A stretch of DNA of 64,000 nt from Coriaria nepalensis (taxonomy: Eukaryota > Streptophyta > Magnoliopsida > Cucurbitales > Coriariaceae): contig CP114497.1 of NCBI GenBank assembly GCA_027186245.1, forward strand, positions 9,183,501 to 9,247,500. The letters are read 5' to 3'. Of the stretch, positions 9,943 to 22,289 are shown piece by piece. A program made the position numbers and the translations under genes. The notes below the pieces were generated by a model. That model worked only from the letters and a program-made list of their open reading frames with translations, made no database searches and was not told the origin of the DNA. Numbering within the stretch: position 1 is the stretch's first letter; the number at the start of each line of letters is the position of its first letter.

Positions 9943-12900
9943 CTATGTATCAGGGGTTTTCCTCTTCTGACCAGATGCAGAGGCGACATCGGATTGAGCT
10001 TGACCAAAAACTGACCTGAAAGAACCAAATAGCCGGCAGTAATGTCACGATGGGGGACGTCAATACTTTTTACTATCAAGTGATGATATGACTTGAACAT
10101 GACCGTATGGTCTGGAGTATATAATCTAGGAATAGGCTTAGAATTTGTCACGGAGAAAATATGTTTAGAGCCAGATTGCATATTCTAACATACAACTCAC
10201 CCACAGGTGGAACAATTCTTGTGATGGTGGCAGAATATGGACAAACATACAGAACATACGTAGCCCATGTCGATTGTTTTTTTGTGGCAAAAACACCTGA
10301 AATATTTCCATATCTATTATTAGATAAAGTGATGGAATAAATCTTCAACTTGCAGTAGTAAAAAGTCGTACACATTAACCTAAACAACGGATTTAAGACA
10401 CTTGATAACCTTTTTTTGGAACTTACGAGGCACGAAAATCCACGCCAATAGATTTAGGAAGCTGTAAGAAGGTACGAGAATGCAAATCTGTTGCAAAAAC
10501 AGTCTGCAAAAATACAAAACCATAACAAAATCAGGTCAGAACAGAATATAGTCTAAGAAAGAAAGTGAATAGTCAAACCAGGTTAAGTGATTATAATGTC
10601 ATATGACCCCCCAAAAAAAAAACCCACTACTACAAGAGGGTAAAAAGACGAATTGCATTGGAGGACCTGTATCGAAAAATTTACCGAGAGATATTGAAAC
10701 AGCCCATCAGGTTGCTGAGGCTTCAGATAAACTCCACCAGTTATGTAAGAAGCCTGTTAAACATGCATCAGAAGTAGTCAACAAAGTGAGCAGGAGAATG
10801 AGGATAATGATCGATACTATTTGCAACAAGAAGTCATAGACAATGCTTAAAAGAGATACCTGCTGCAGAAATGCAGAATTATGAGCACCTATATAGCATG
10901 AATCTATAGGAACCTGCACAAAAGAGACCCAGTTTTACACAAGTGAATGCTTTAGAAACAGTGAAGCACACAAGTTTAAAAGTTATCTGTTTCGATTTTG
11001 GAATGCCCAAAAATTATCCAACGCCAGATTTCAGTTAGATTATTAACATACATTGAGGCCTGTCATATTTGCTTATTGATGCATAGTATCAATGAAATTA
11101 TATACAATGTCACAAGCATATTCTAAACCAAAATTCGCTACGACCTTGCCAGAAATGACCCACATCAGACTGCGAAAAATGAATAGCCCCCTGATTTAGC
11201 CTTCACTAAACAATTCATACGAGTAAGTAAAAATTATCGTGTGAACTATTAAAATTAGTGGAAGTGGATATAAGTGAAAGTATTCAATACTTCACTTCGG
11301 TAAACTAGATTGTTTAGGAGAGGAAAAGAAACAGTAACTGCACGAAATTTTTTATGACAAGGAAAATAGAAATTACAGAAAAGAGGAACAAAAACAAATA
11401 CATACCATGGAACGCTGTGCGGAGAATATTGCATTCATGATTGCGACATATCTGAAAGGGGAAAAGTCATAGAGTTAAACTCTGTCAGCAAAGAAAAGGA
11501 CGATTAACAGAAGAGACCATTGTAACCATACTGTTCAGGTCCATCTGGTGATCCCTGCAAGCAAAGAATCTGCACGCCACAAGTCAGAAAGATTGAATCA
11601 ATAACTATGTGAAAATAAGTAATAAATTCTTTTTTACTTTTCAAGATCACAAACATAGCTTATTCTATGCTTCAACAATACCAAGATAAACTTGAGAAAA
11701 CATCCTAGACAAAAATGTGATATTTTGCAAGTAGAAATTTCAGCAATTAAGTAGTAAGAAATAACAGCGAAATAGGTCTAAGTTCAAAGAGATAAATTGC
11801 TATTGACCAAGTATTACAAGCCATAACTAGGAAGCAGCCAACAAATATATCCTGTAACCTAAATAGTCCTACGAGCTGTACTTGGTTTCAAAATTTTGAA
11901 CCACATAAGAAAAGTGCAGCATAAACATAAGCATAGGTACTTACTCTAGGTTGAGGATGGAGTGGTCCAGATCGGAATACCTTTTGTATATCTATTCACA
12001 AAATCAAGTCAAAGAAACATTAAAGGTATAGAACTGTTCCATGAAGAAACCATCCCATTATTTCCAAGTTCATCCAATTTAGTGAGATAATACAATACAG
12101 GAAGTGGAACCCTAACTCTACTTCTAAACTCCGTCGTGTTTAAACTCTAGACTCCTTAGTGAAATTTCGACCAAACAATTTAGGGCAAAACAAAATTGGG
12201 CTATCTTAGATAAATAACCAAGAGCCATATACAAGCAAGCATACCGAAATTTAAAACCACAAGCCACTATTAAGGATACAACAAAGAGCCATGGAGAGTG
12301 ATCCGGATAGCAGGGAAGATGCAATTCCTCCTCTTGGGTCTTCCTTGACCGATTTCTCATCTCTGATAACAAATTCCTCTAATTTCTTCAACAAATTGGT
12401 GCAAAGAGCAGGCATTCTTCCATTTTCCGAACCACTGCTTGTGTGCATGGTGGAATTAAATATATAGTCACATGAAGCATATCCAGTACCAATGACCACA
12501 ACCTCATTGAGTTGATTCAGAACCAAAATGGAATTCAGGAAAGCAAGCACCTGTATAATCCAATCACTAATATGAGAAACAAACTTAAAATTATCATCTG
12601 GCTATCAAGAAAACCCGAAGCATAGGAAAATAATATGAACAGCATGAGATGACATTACTAAATATTGAGCCAAAACCTTCGGAATTTGTTGGATTAGGGT
12701 AATAAGGTTCATTAACATAAGTAATTTTTGTTTCTTCTCAATATCTCAGTAAAACTTAGCAGCCGCAGAGTGAACTAGGGTTTAAGAGGAGAGAAAGAGA
12801 GAGCCAGACAGAGCAAAAGTTTTTTCACATACGTGAGAGAGAAACTTGGAGAATGGGAGAGAAGAATTACTCCAGAAGAAAGGGTTTGTATCTAGCAACA

Positions 12901-13042
12901 CCATCAAAAGGCTAACATCATCTGCAATAATACAAATATAACTCTAAGAATTAAGCAATTGAAAAACTTAGCTCCTAACTCTGTATATTAGACAGAAGAA
13001 GAGAGAGAAACCTGCATAGAGCTTTGAAGGAGCAGAGGCCAT
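9943..13042 (-). CDS. TFB4: General transcription factor IIH subunit TFB4/p34
   Basis: Core TFIIH subunit needed for RNA polymerase II initiation and nucleotide excision repair, acting in the nucleus with p44. Exon 1 (13042-13012) encodes [10 protein letters not shown]. The next exon gives [17 protein letters not shown], the start of the vWA-like domain, followed by [20 protein letters not shown] and [11 protein letters not shown] (12550 down to about 12250). Later exons include [18 protein letters not shown] (10919-10860), [19 protein letters not shown] (about 10760-10690), [20 protein letters not shown] (about 10500) and a C-terminal zinc-binding C4 region, [21 protein letters not shown] then [11 protein letters not shown]. 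The last exon reads [19 protein letters not shown] and stops at 9943-9945. All conserved blocks are present, so the gene looks intact. A CT-rich stretch at 13.9-14.06 kb is a likely spliced 5' UTR exon. Confidence 0.88.
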
Positions 13043-15181
13043 GATTACGCTTTTGTTCTGCTAAATTTGATACTAAACATTTGTGAATTTGCAAGAAACG
13101 TATAGAATCAGGATGTTTTCAACATACTTGAAATGTAATCTAGTTGGATACTCCACACTCACTGACAAATTTACACCTAATTTTATGGCATACTAATTTT
13201 CCACCTAAGAAAAGCTATTGAGCACTTCTGAAAACTTGCTTAATCTACAACCAACCAAACCCCTCCCCCCCCAAAAAAAGGTTTTCAATTTAGTCCAAAA
13301 TTCAAATTTCAATCAGATATCAAAATGACGCGCCAATTAAAATTTACTCTTTTTAACAATCATTAATCTCTCTTCCCGCCACTCTGTAAGATGATAGTAG
13401 GAATATTTTTACTCAAATTTAAATTATTTTCTCTCTGCTGATCTCTTTATCTTCTCTTTTTCTCTTACTCTTTTGGCTTAGTGAAATTCCTCTTAAGTTC
13501 AGCAGATTTGATTCGTGAAACTTCACCATTTTCACGGAATATCAATTTGAAATATTTGTTGATATAAACTTTAGATATTTCAAGTATGAGGATATCTATT
13601 TCTTATTTCCTTCGGTCCTTAATTAGATCGAGATTAGGTTTCAAGAGTTAACTTATCTAATCAAAATGTTCATTTTTTGTACTTTCAGATCACTTTCTAT
13701 TCTCCTATACGAATGTCTACAGTTTGTTAGGTTAATAACAAGCTAAAATCCATAAATGGTTTAAGTACTTTCCTTATCTGTAGTCCATTTTAAGAACTAA
13801 ATATTTTGGTACAAGGAACGTAAGCAGATGACACAGTTTTTCATGGCTGAAATCTGAGAGAATGAGGGAAAGGGAGAAAAGTAGAGATAAGCTAGTTGTG
13901 TAGAGAGAGAAGAAGACGCACCTATATTTTCGGTAGTGAGGATTCCGGTGGTCTGGAGATCGACGGTAGGGATCCGGCGGAGAGGGAGAGAGGAACTGAG
14001 GAAGCCAGAGTTTTTTCCACTGTGCGCGCGACGAGCGAGGGAGAAGTATACCATAAAAAGTCGGAAGGAATGAAAGGCCAAGTTGAAAAAGATGACGAAA
14101 AAGGATCCAAAGTACTAAATGGGAAGAGAGTGTGGGCCCAGTAAGAAATAAGCCCAAATAATAAAAATGGGCTTAGAAGTAACACAGACGGGCCATTGAA
14201 TGTATCAGGATTCAAGGGGCCTTGTTTTTTCAAGTCCATTGATGTCAAAGGTGTGTGTGTAAGTAAAATTTAGATAAGTTAATTTGGTTGGGATTAAGAA
14301 AATTTATTAATTTAGTAAAATAAAATTTATTAACATTAATAAACACAAAAGTATTATTAAAAAATAAGCAGAACATTTCAGGAGATAAAAGCATTAATTT
14401 AATTTTTTTGGGTTTTTGTTAATTAAATTGGATCAAAGATGAGGGGCAAAACAGTAAATGGAGGAGAGGGAAAGGTGCGGAGAGAGATGGGGGAGGAAAG
14501 CAATTATTTGAAGTACGAATATATGAGCCACAGAAGAAATCACTAATTACAATAGAACCCCTATCTCTGACATTTCTGTCATTTTTAATCAATTTTCTTA
14601 AATAAAATACAATTAAAGGCTTGTGGGTCAGGTCAGATTCTTTAAAATACATTGAATGAAAGAAGCAAGTAAACAATTATAACACTCATCTGTAAATTTT
14701 GAAAAAAACGAAACTCATATTTTCTGATACTCAATTCAAAAATTTATAGGAAATAAATAGAAAAAAAAAGATACTTTTCGCTCTCACTCTCATCATGAAA
14801 ACGGGACCAAGCACTGATTTCTTTACTTTCTTTACTTGCATTACTTACAGAGTTACAGTCTTACACAACTACTGAACTACACGTCGAGTTATATCACAGA
14901 ACTGTTTACTCTTCTGCCACTCTTTGCCGTGAACGCTCGTTCCATAAACGTTTTCATTATTACAGTTTGCATCACCATCACCTTCCATCCCCTCCCCAAG
15001 TAAGTAACCCTTCTCTCTCTACTCCTTCATTTCTCTCTCTCTCTATACTTGCACTGTTTCCAGTAACCTTACTCAATCCTCCCTCTTCGTATAAAAACAA
15101 AACATATCCAAAACACAAAATAATGCTTAATACTTCAGTCGGCTTTCATTTTTGAGTGACGGGAGAGGTGGTGGTGGCGAT
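13043..15181. other. Intergenic region with a probable TFB4 5' UTR exon
   Basis: Minus-strand sequence from about 14060 to 13922 is CT-rich and leader-like, and ends at a good donor (ATAG|GTGCGT). A matching acceptor (TTTAGCAG) lies about 17 bp upstream of the TFB4 ATG, so this is best read as a 5' UTR exon plus a roughly 0.85-kb leader intron. Short open frames here are probably incidental. The segment from 14.2 to 14.9 kb is AT-rich; 14.96-15.18 kb looks like the leader of the downstream USP-like gene. No other gene was seen. Confidence 0.5.
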
Positions 15182-16020
15182 ATGGACTGTGGCGGCGGTT
15201 TGGGGCTGACAATGTACGGAAACGGTGGTGTGATGGGCATGAAGAAGAGAGTTATGGTTGTTGTGGATCAGAGTTCTTGTTCAAGACATGCAATGAGGTG
15301 GGCTCTCACTCATGTCGTTAACGATGGCGACTTTCTCACTCTTCTCCACGTCCTCTCTTCCTCCGATTCTTCTTCGTCTTCTTCTTCTTATCTTGCTAAC
15401 TCACTGGCCAAACTTTGCAAAGCATGTAAACCTCAGGCAAGTTTTTTTATTTTATTTTAATCTTTGCATGTAGAGAGGAGATCCAAGAGCATTAGACAAT
15501 GTTATTGTCCCTTTAACGAGTCTTTCCGATTCGGAGTCCCAAGACTCCAGTTTGGCCCAAACATCGATTCAAACTGGAGTTTAGACCTGAACGGGCGTTT
15601 CAAACCGACTTATGCTGATCTGGGCAATAAATTTTTGCAGGTAGAAGTAGAAGCTCTAGTGATTCAGGGCCCAAAGCTAGGCAGTGTGATGAGCCAAGTG
15701 AAGAAATTAGAGGTTTCTGTGCTAGTTTTGGGCCAGAAAGAGCCCACTCCACTTTTCAGCTGGTAAGCCCAACAGGAATTCCTTATTAAAAGACTTGTTT
15801 CTAAAACTGATTAATTATTAACCGTCTGATCTTTAAATATGATGGTGATGTGCACAGCTTATGCGGTGGGTCCAGTAGCAGCAGCAGAGAGGAGTTTGTA
15901 GAGGATTGCATAAACAATAGTGGAGAGTGCTGGACTATAGGAGTGAGGAGGCAGAGCAGAGGGATGGGCGGTTACCTTATCAACACCAGGTGGCAGAAGA
16001 ATTTCTGGCTCTTGGCTTAA
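15182..16020 (+). CDS. Universal-stress-protein-like (alpha-hydrolase fold), GC-AG intron
   Basis: A 179-residue USP/adenine-nucleotide alpha-hydrolase-like protein. Exons are 15182-15436, 15641-15762 and 15858-16020, with lengths summing to 540 nt in one open frame. The first beta strand and helix read KKRVMVVVDQSSCSRHAMRW and ALTHVVNDGDFLTLLHVL; exon 2 carries VEVEALVIQGPKLG and LEVSVLVLGQK; exon 3 continues LCGGSSSSSREEFVEDC and ends RWQKNFWLLA. USPs of this type may bind nucleotides, but no clear ATP-binding GxxGxxxxG(S/T) loop is visible, so catalytic or ATP-binding activity is unproven. Intron 1 uses a GC donor (CAG|GCAAGT); reading through it gives an early stop. The Arabidopsis counterpart from memory is At1g44760. 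Confidence 0.82.
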
Positions 16021-17618
16021 GAGAAATTAATTAGTAATTAACTAAATAATTAATTAATTAACTTCAAGTTCTTAATTAGAGAGATAAGAGATAATAAGGT
16101 GATAATATATTATTATCTGTGTAGGCTAAAATATGATTAGTGCTTACTATTTTTTGATATCGTTTACTCCCTAATCTTAGCTTATTTTAGCGTAGTCTAT
16201 CGAGAAATTCTGAAGGGTGGAAAAGAGGGCATGTAGGCAAAGGTTTTGCTAAAATAAGCCAACCGCGAAAGTCTAAAAATGGAACAAACTTATTAGTAAA
16301 TGGTATTGATTGTTAAACTCAAAGCGATATAAGTAGAGGTATAAGTCAAGAAAACATTCAATTGGAGTTCAGATAAATTGAAATTTTGTGCGGAGACCGA
16401 TCGAGACTAAGCATAACATCTCACGTATCTATCTACTCCTAAAGATCGAGACTAACACTCGCATCAGTATTTAATAGTAAAAACGTATTAACTTTGCTTA
16501 ATCTAATGTCTTCCTAGACTCATCTTCAAATGATGCAATCTCATAATGGATAGAACTTTCTCGACAATCGAAACTAAATGAATAGGTGACCATGGACATG
16601 ATGTCAATGATGATTATGACCTTGACATGAAGCCAACCATGTTTGCTATTTTCCATCTTCCCCATGTGATCTCCTCCTCTTTTCAGTTGTTGGTTCCATT
16701 GTTTTAATCAACTCTTAGCTTTAAACTTGATATCCCATAATCCTCATTTGGGATGTTTCATGGAGGAGACCCCCCCCTACTCCCTCTTCTCAATAGCAAG
16801 CAATAGATATGAGCCATAGATCACACCCTTTTTCTCTCTTTATGCAGATCAAAATAAAGAGGAATTGACTCTTTTGGATTAGGGACCTTCTACCTAGCTA
16901 TCTAGCCGGCTAGCTTTTTTGTGGAACTTTGCTTTAAAGCATGACCTTTTAACAAGTATGTTTTTGGCCAAAAAAAATAGGTCTAGTTTGATTTTTTTTT
17001 TTCTTCAATAATCGAATTTTCTCAACCTAGACGAACCAATCATTATAAATTGTCATTTTTCTCTTTTAGTTATTCTTTTAGATGAAACGATTTAGATAAA
17101 TTATTTGTTTTTTTAAAATTGATCAATTTAGATAAATCGATTATATAAAATTTATAAATATTTAATTTGAAAATAAATAATATATATATAACTAATTATT
17201 CTCAAATAAATCAAATTTATCTAAATATTTCTATTTTTTTTATAAAATCACGTGAGGCGTCAGTGACATTGGACTCAAATCACTAAATTTAAATCTAATT
17301 AATAGAATTCACAAATCCCTAACCTTGCCCTTGACGTCACACATCACAATCTCTTGGGGCCTAAACAATTCCCCACTTTATTGGGACAACAATTTTTCAA
17401 TATTAATTTCTCTCCTCCTCTAATCCTTTATTGGGAATAGGTTATAATTAAAAAAGAATCCATCTTTCTCCTTAGTCCTTACCTAATTACACACACTTTA
17501 GTTTCCCACACTATATACAAACACTCATATCATCATATGTCTCAAACAACCATCTTAAGGTCTAAAAACTCCATATCTACTTTCCTCATTCTCCACCTCT
17601 CACAAACATTATCATACA
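16021..17618. other. Intergenic spacer and promoter of first tandem paralogue
   Basis: Mostly AT-rich with no coding signal. Near the right end are a palindromic bZIP-type site (17332-17339) and a TATA box (about 17512), both upstream of the ATG at 17619. Confidence 0.5.
17332..17339. promoter_or_regulatory. TGACGTCA palindrome (bZIP/TGA-type site)
   Basis: A perfect C-box/CRE-type palindrome about 280 bp upstream of the first paralogue's ATG. TGA-class bZIPs bind such sites. I did not find an equivalent palindrome upstream of the second copy. Confidence 0.45.
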
Positions 17619-18398
17619 ATGAATGCAGGTTGCATAGAATTACAAGAAGGATTGGAGTTGTGTTATTTCCATCCAAATGAAGTTGTTGTGGGTGTTTGTG
17701 CATTTTGCTTAAATGAGAGGCTTATGATCTTGGCATCTAAGAAAAATAGATCAAGTACTAGTCGCCATGTAAGTAGTACTTCTCAAACTAATATACATAG
17801 AAACCCTCCAGCCATTATTCTCTCAAAGATCTTTACCTTCACATCCTTACTCACGTCTTCTAACCGGCGCCGCAATTCGGAACTCCCCGATCGGGATGAT
17901 GCCTCCACTTCTAGTAAAGAAGGTATCATATATATATTTAATTTCACATGAAAAATATTATTCATAGTTCGACTGAATTTACATATTTTTAGACCATTTT
18001 CTTATTGTTCTGATGATTTAAAATCGATACGAATTCATTTCGAAATTTCACGATCTGTAGACTCATTCATCTCGATGAAGTTTGAAGAAAATGGAGTTGG
18101 GTCATGGGAGAAGAACAGAGTAAGGACATCAAAAGTGACTCAAGAGAATTACAACATGAGCTTAGCTTGTAAGGATCAGAACTTGCTGATCAACAAAGAG
18201 AGAGATAAGAATCAAAGCAAGAGTGTGATAGAGCATGGGAAATCCTGCGTGGCGCTTAGGTGGCGGAAGCATATTGGGCATCTTTCCCAGCTCATTAGAT
18301 GGAAGAGATCTAACAAGGTGAGGAATAGTAACAAGAGTAATTGGACAAAGGACTCTTTCAAAAACAGCGTACTATTGATCAATGAAAGAAAGGGATAG
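17619..18398 (+). CDS. Unrecognised plant protein with C-x2-H/C-x2-C motif, paralogue 1
   Basis: A two-exon gene: 17619-17922 and 18061-18398, total 642 nt, 213 residues. I do not recognise a named function. The N-terminus has a compact candidate metal-binding motif, ELCYFHPNEVVVGVCAFCLN (C-x2-H then C-x2-C), followed by ERLMILASKK. A hydrophobic/aromatic block AIILSKIFTFTSLLT precedes the intron. Exon 2 carries SFISMKFEENGVGSWEK and a basic, Trp-rich C-terminal block VALRWRKHIGHLSQLIRWKR. A close tandem copy lies at 21.6 kb in the same orientation, with the same intron position and phase. The basic C-terminus could suggest nuclear or membrane-surface location, which is inference only. TATA box near 17512. 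Confidence 0.8.
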
Positions 18399-21300
18399 TT
18401 ACCAGTAGCTTTTGACTAAAAACCACCTTTCGCCATAATCGTACTATTTGTGGGACAAATAGGGCTCAGTGTTATTGTAAAGTTCTGTATTATTGATGTG
18501 ATCATATCATATAAAAAATGAAATGGGTTTTTATTGTATCGAAAATAATATCATTTTGCTTTTGGGAAATTTTCTACGTACCAAAAATATTTTTTTTAAA
18601 AATATAAAAAAATAAAAAAAAAAAAAGAAGAAGAAGAAGGAAGCCAGCCCATGTTTGTGTAGATAGTGGAAAACACTGAAGCACAGCTGGGCCCACTCTA
18701 ATAGTGCTTAGAACTAGTCTCATAGTTTCTACTTGTCTTGCGAATGGTAGGGAAAATTAAGTAGGAATCTGAAAAGATGAATTGTGTCGTGGAAAGATAA
18801 GTAGGTCATAGGGATTACTCTATGACTCGTGCGGATCCCGATATCTATATTGGGATCGAGAATTAAGCTTTTATTCTTATTTTATTTTTAGTATTCTGAG
18901 ATTAGGATCAAGATTAAGATTTTTGATATTTTTTAATTAATTAATTAATTAATTAATATAATAATAAAATTTAAATTCATAATTCATAAAATAATTATAA
19001 TTTTAAAATATCATTAATAAAATAATAAATTAACAATAAAACTTTATTAATAAGATTAATTAAATATTTATAATTAAAAAATAAATTTATTAATTTTTAT
19101 TTTTAAAATGATCACTTTTTGTCTCATTCCCGTTACGTAATCTCGATATTAATATCAAAATGAATCAATTATTTTTATTACTATTAAATATCAAGATATA
19201 ATCAAAATCCCTATCGGACCGAGAAAAACGCTACCGCTACTATGACTATTGCATAAATAAGGTCACATGATCAACATCAAATGATAAATCCGAATTAAGA
19301 TCTCAGTTGTATCATGTGCACATCTGTCAAATTATCATGATGGTTGTATTTCACATTTCACAAGGTTAATTTGTCTCTCTTACTGGCCTTCTTGTCAAGT
19401 CACGGGACCATTACCTTATTACTTATACATTATATGTATATAGGACCACAAATCTATGGAGCTGGTTGAGAAATGCTTATTATGGAGTTGATTAAAAGTG
19501 ATTAGATATGTGTCTAGCTAATTCGCCAAACTTCATCACCATATAAGAAAGAAGAAACCTTTTTTTTTTTTTCTTCATGTTTCTCATATTAAGAATGTAG
19601 TTGCGAAGTTAGTAATAAGAAAGATGAGTCGATGTTATCGATTAATTAAGAAAACAAAAATTGTAATAATTAAGTAATAACATCTCGAGCCCTCCAACAC
19701 TTTGTTGAAGAACTTGGCTTAGTCGGCAACTTGAATGTGCCTCTCTTTCTTTCTCTCATTCTCTCTACGTCCTTTTTTTTTTTTTTTCCCTCTCCTTTTA
19801 TTAAGTTGGAAGTTGGAACAGCCCATATGACATTAACATAATGTCTAATATTTTACTAAAGTACATGTTTTCTGTTTCTTGTAACCTCTTTTCTCTTTTT
19901 TCGAGAGAGGGGTCCTACTTTCTCGACAAACAAACAGGAAGGGAAAACTTTTCTCGGGGTAAGATTCTGGAAAAATGTTTTTTTGGTAGCTATTATATAT
20001 TCTTCGATAACATTGAATTGAACTATTTTTCTTTTGTTATCATAGCATTTGATTAATGAAATTGAGGCTTCAAATTAGTGTTAGATCTTGTTTTGTTAAA
20101 ATTTATGAAATTGAATGATAACAATAATCTTAAATTTATAGCTTAGATCGTAAAAGTATGATTAGTATCAAGTAGTAATACCCTACACTTCGTCAACACA
20201 ATCATCTCGATCTACAAACATTACAGAATATATTTTTAAGTAGATTCGATTTATTCGTAATTTAATAAATCATAATCATAAATATCAATTTCATATATCA
20301 TATCAAATATACGTGTAATTATAGTCGTTAAGTCTATGATAGACCGAATATATCTCAAAAAATATATATTCCTGTAACCTAATTTTCATTTTAGTGCCAA
20401 AGAAAAGACTTCATAGCTATAATAAAAAACGGGTTGGTCGATAAGGGCGAACTCATTATCTAATTCAATAGTACATTGTTAGGCCAATAGTATTTGACTC
20501 TTTGATATATGTATTTTCTTACTTTTTTTTCTTTTTTTTTTTTTAGTGGTGCCAATGCTCTTAGTAGCTTTTTACTGGGAAAGAAGTCTCGGTCTTATGA
20601 TGTAGTTTTGGAAACCCTAGGAATTATGTAATGGGGGTCTAGTCATACGCATTAAGCCATATCTAGCTACATGTGAATCCACGGAGTTTATACAACAGTT
20701 ACCAGAGCCCACTAAGCAATAGAAAGCCCGCGAAATGGAACCCTAAACCGATATATCGACCAGATGATCTACCACAACTATCAATTATCTTTTATATTGT
20801 TATATATATATATATATATTGAGCTGATTAATAATAATAAACCACGATTTATGTTTTTTATTTTTACAGTTGTTAATTTTAATAAGGTTTGGTCATCGAT
20901 GAATAACCGACATTGGAAAGCTGGTAGTTGTAGTCCTCCCATGTGCTTCATGGAATCAAGATTGGGAAACCCACAACAACATGATTTACAAGTTTCACGT
21001 GCCCCACACTCTAAAATATAGTCTCGGCCAATTTGGCACTTTTCTATCAGTCTTATAACACAAGATAATATGATATATAATATAAAAATATGATATATTT
21101 AATTTAAGATGAATCAGTTTATCTTAGATATAATTTAAATAAGATTAGAGTATGTACTTCTTATATTCTTGAACACATCATTAGTCATTAAAATTGATCG
21201 ATTTGATGATTTGATGTATAAAACTATAAGCTCTCAAATCCTAACCCAATGCGTCGTTCTTACCAAGACTTGGTCTAAAGTGTTTCTAGAATTGGTCTAA

Positions 21301-21580
21301 ATATTGTTCTTACACAATATTTTTTTTTATTTTTTTAAAAATAAAATTTAAATCTTATAAATAAGAATTGGTCAAAAGAAAAATATAACCATCTTTCTCC
21401 TTTACGTTCTTTTCCCACAAGACTTTATATATATAAATACATAAATGACTGCAGGTAGTACCAAAGCAATCAGTCTGCAGAAAACTCCATTATTTTTTGG
21501 TTTTCTCACCTATCAAGCTCACATTTTCTACAATCTACACTCGTTTTCTCTGTCCTCAAATCAACATTTGTTAGAAGAAA
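18399..21580. other. AT-rich spacer, part of a duplicated block
   Basis: No gene was seen. Several pieces match sequence downstream of the second paralogue, in the same order: about 18650-18740 (GTGGAAAACA...CTGAAGCACA), 19435-19510 (ATAGGACCACAAA...GGAG) and 19790-19840 (AAGTTGGAACAGCCCA). A TTAA-rich run lies at about 18935 and an (AT)n tract at about 20800. A TATA box (about 21427-21435) precedes paralogue 2. Confidence 0.55.
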
Positions 21581-22289
21581 ATGAATGGGTTTAGGCAACA
21601 AGAAGGATTGCAGTTGTGCTATGTCCATCCAGACGAAGTTGTTGTGGGTGTTTGTGCATTTTGCTTGAACGAGAGGCTTCTCATATTGGCATCTAAGAAA
21701 AGAAGATCAAATACTACTAGTCGCCATAGATGTAGTAGTACTACTACTCAAACTACAGTCTACAAAAATTCTCAGGCCATTATTCTCTCCAAGATCTTTA
21801 CCTTCACCTCCTTACTCACCGGCCGGAGCCGGAATTCAGAAATCTCCGACCTTGATGCCTCCACTTCAAGTCAAGAAGGTATTATATTATTAATTTAACT
21901 TTAAATGAAAATTAAATGTAAAAAAATAAACCAAAGTGACTTGCAAATTTTTATAATCTATAGAGTCATTCATCTCAATGAAGTTTGAAGATAACGGAGT
22001 TGGGTCATGGGAGAAGAACAAAGTGACATCAAAGGTGACCCTAGAGAATTGCAGCATGGCCTGGAAGAATCACAACTTGATGATCAACAAGGAGGGAGCA
22101 AAGGATCAAACCACCAAGAGTGTGATAGAGCACGGGAAATCTCGTGTGGCGCTTAGGTGGCGGAAGCGGATTGGCCATCTCTCCCAGCTCATCAGATGGA
22201 AGAGATCCAAGAAGGTGGTTGAGGGAGTCAAGGTGAGGAATCATAAGGGCAATTGGATAAGGAATATTTCAAAAACAGAGACTACTTGA
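21581..22289 (+). CDS. Unrecognised plant protein, tandem paralogue 2
   Basis: Second copy of the family at 17.6 kb: exons 21581-21878 and 21964-22289, total 624 nt, 207 residues. The same blocks occur in the same order: LQLCYVHPDEVVVGVCAFCL with NERLLILASKK, AIILSKIFTFTSLLTG, SFISMKFEDNGVGSWEK, and VALRWRKRIGHLSQLIRWKR. The metal-binding candidates (C-x2-H, C-x2-C) are conserved, while the Ser/Thr-rich linker and the extreme C-terminus differ, suggesting that selection holds the blocks. The intron falls at the same codon (GAAG|) in both copies. Function unknown. Confidence 0.8.

Noticed and set aside
10603..10839. 78-codon plus-strand frame within TFB4
   Set aside because: It overlaps the minus-strand TFB4 exon encoding [17 protein letters not shown] and is a shadow of it.
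13797..14248. Several overlapping open frames on both strands at 13.8-14.2 kb
   Set aside because: The sequence is CT-rich, leader-like and ends at a good donor pointing to an acceptor just before the TFB4 ATG. A 5' UTR exon explains it better than a gene.
15464..15766. 100-codon open frame spanning the USP-like intron
   Set aside because: It reads through intron 1 and past the exon 2 donor. Conserved residues occur only from 15641, so the upstream part is intronic.
20764..21021. 85-codon frame at 20.8 kb
   Set aside because: It starts in an (AT)n tract, has no recognisable domain and shows no counterpart in the duplicated block.
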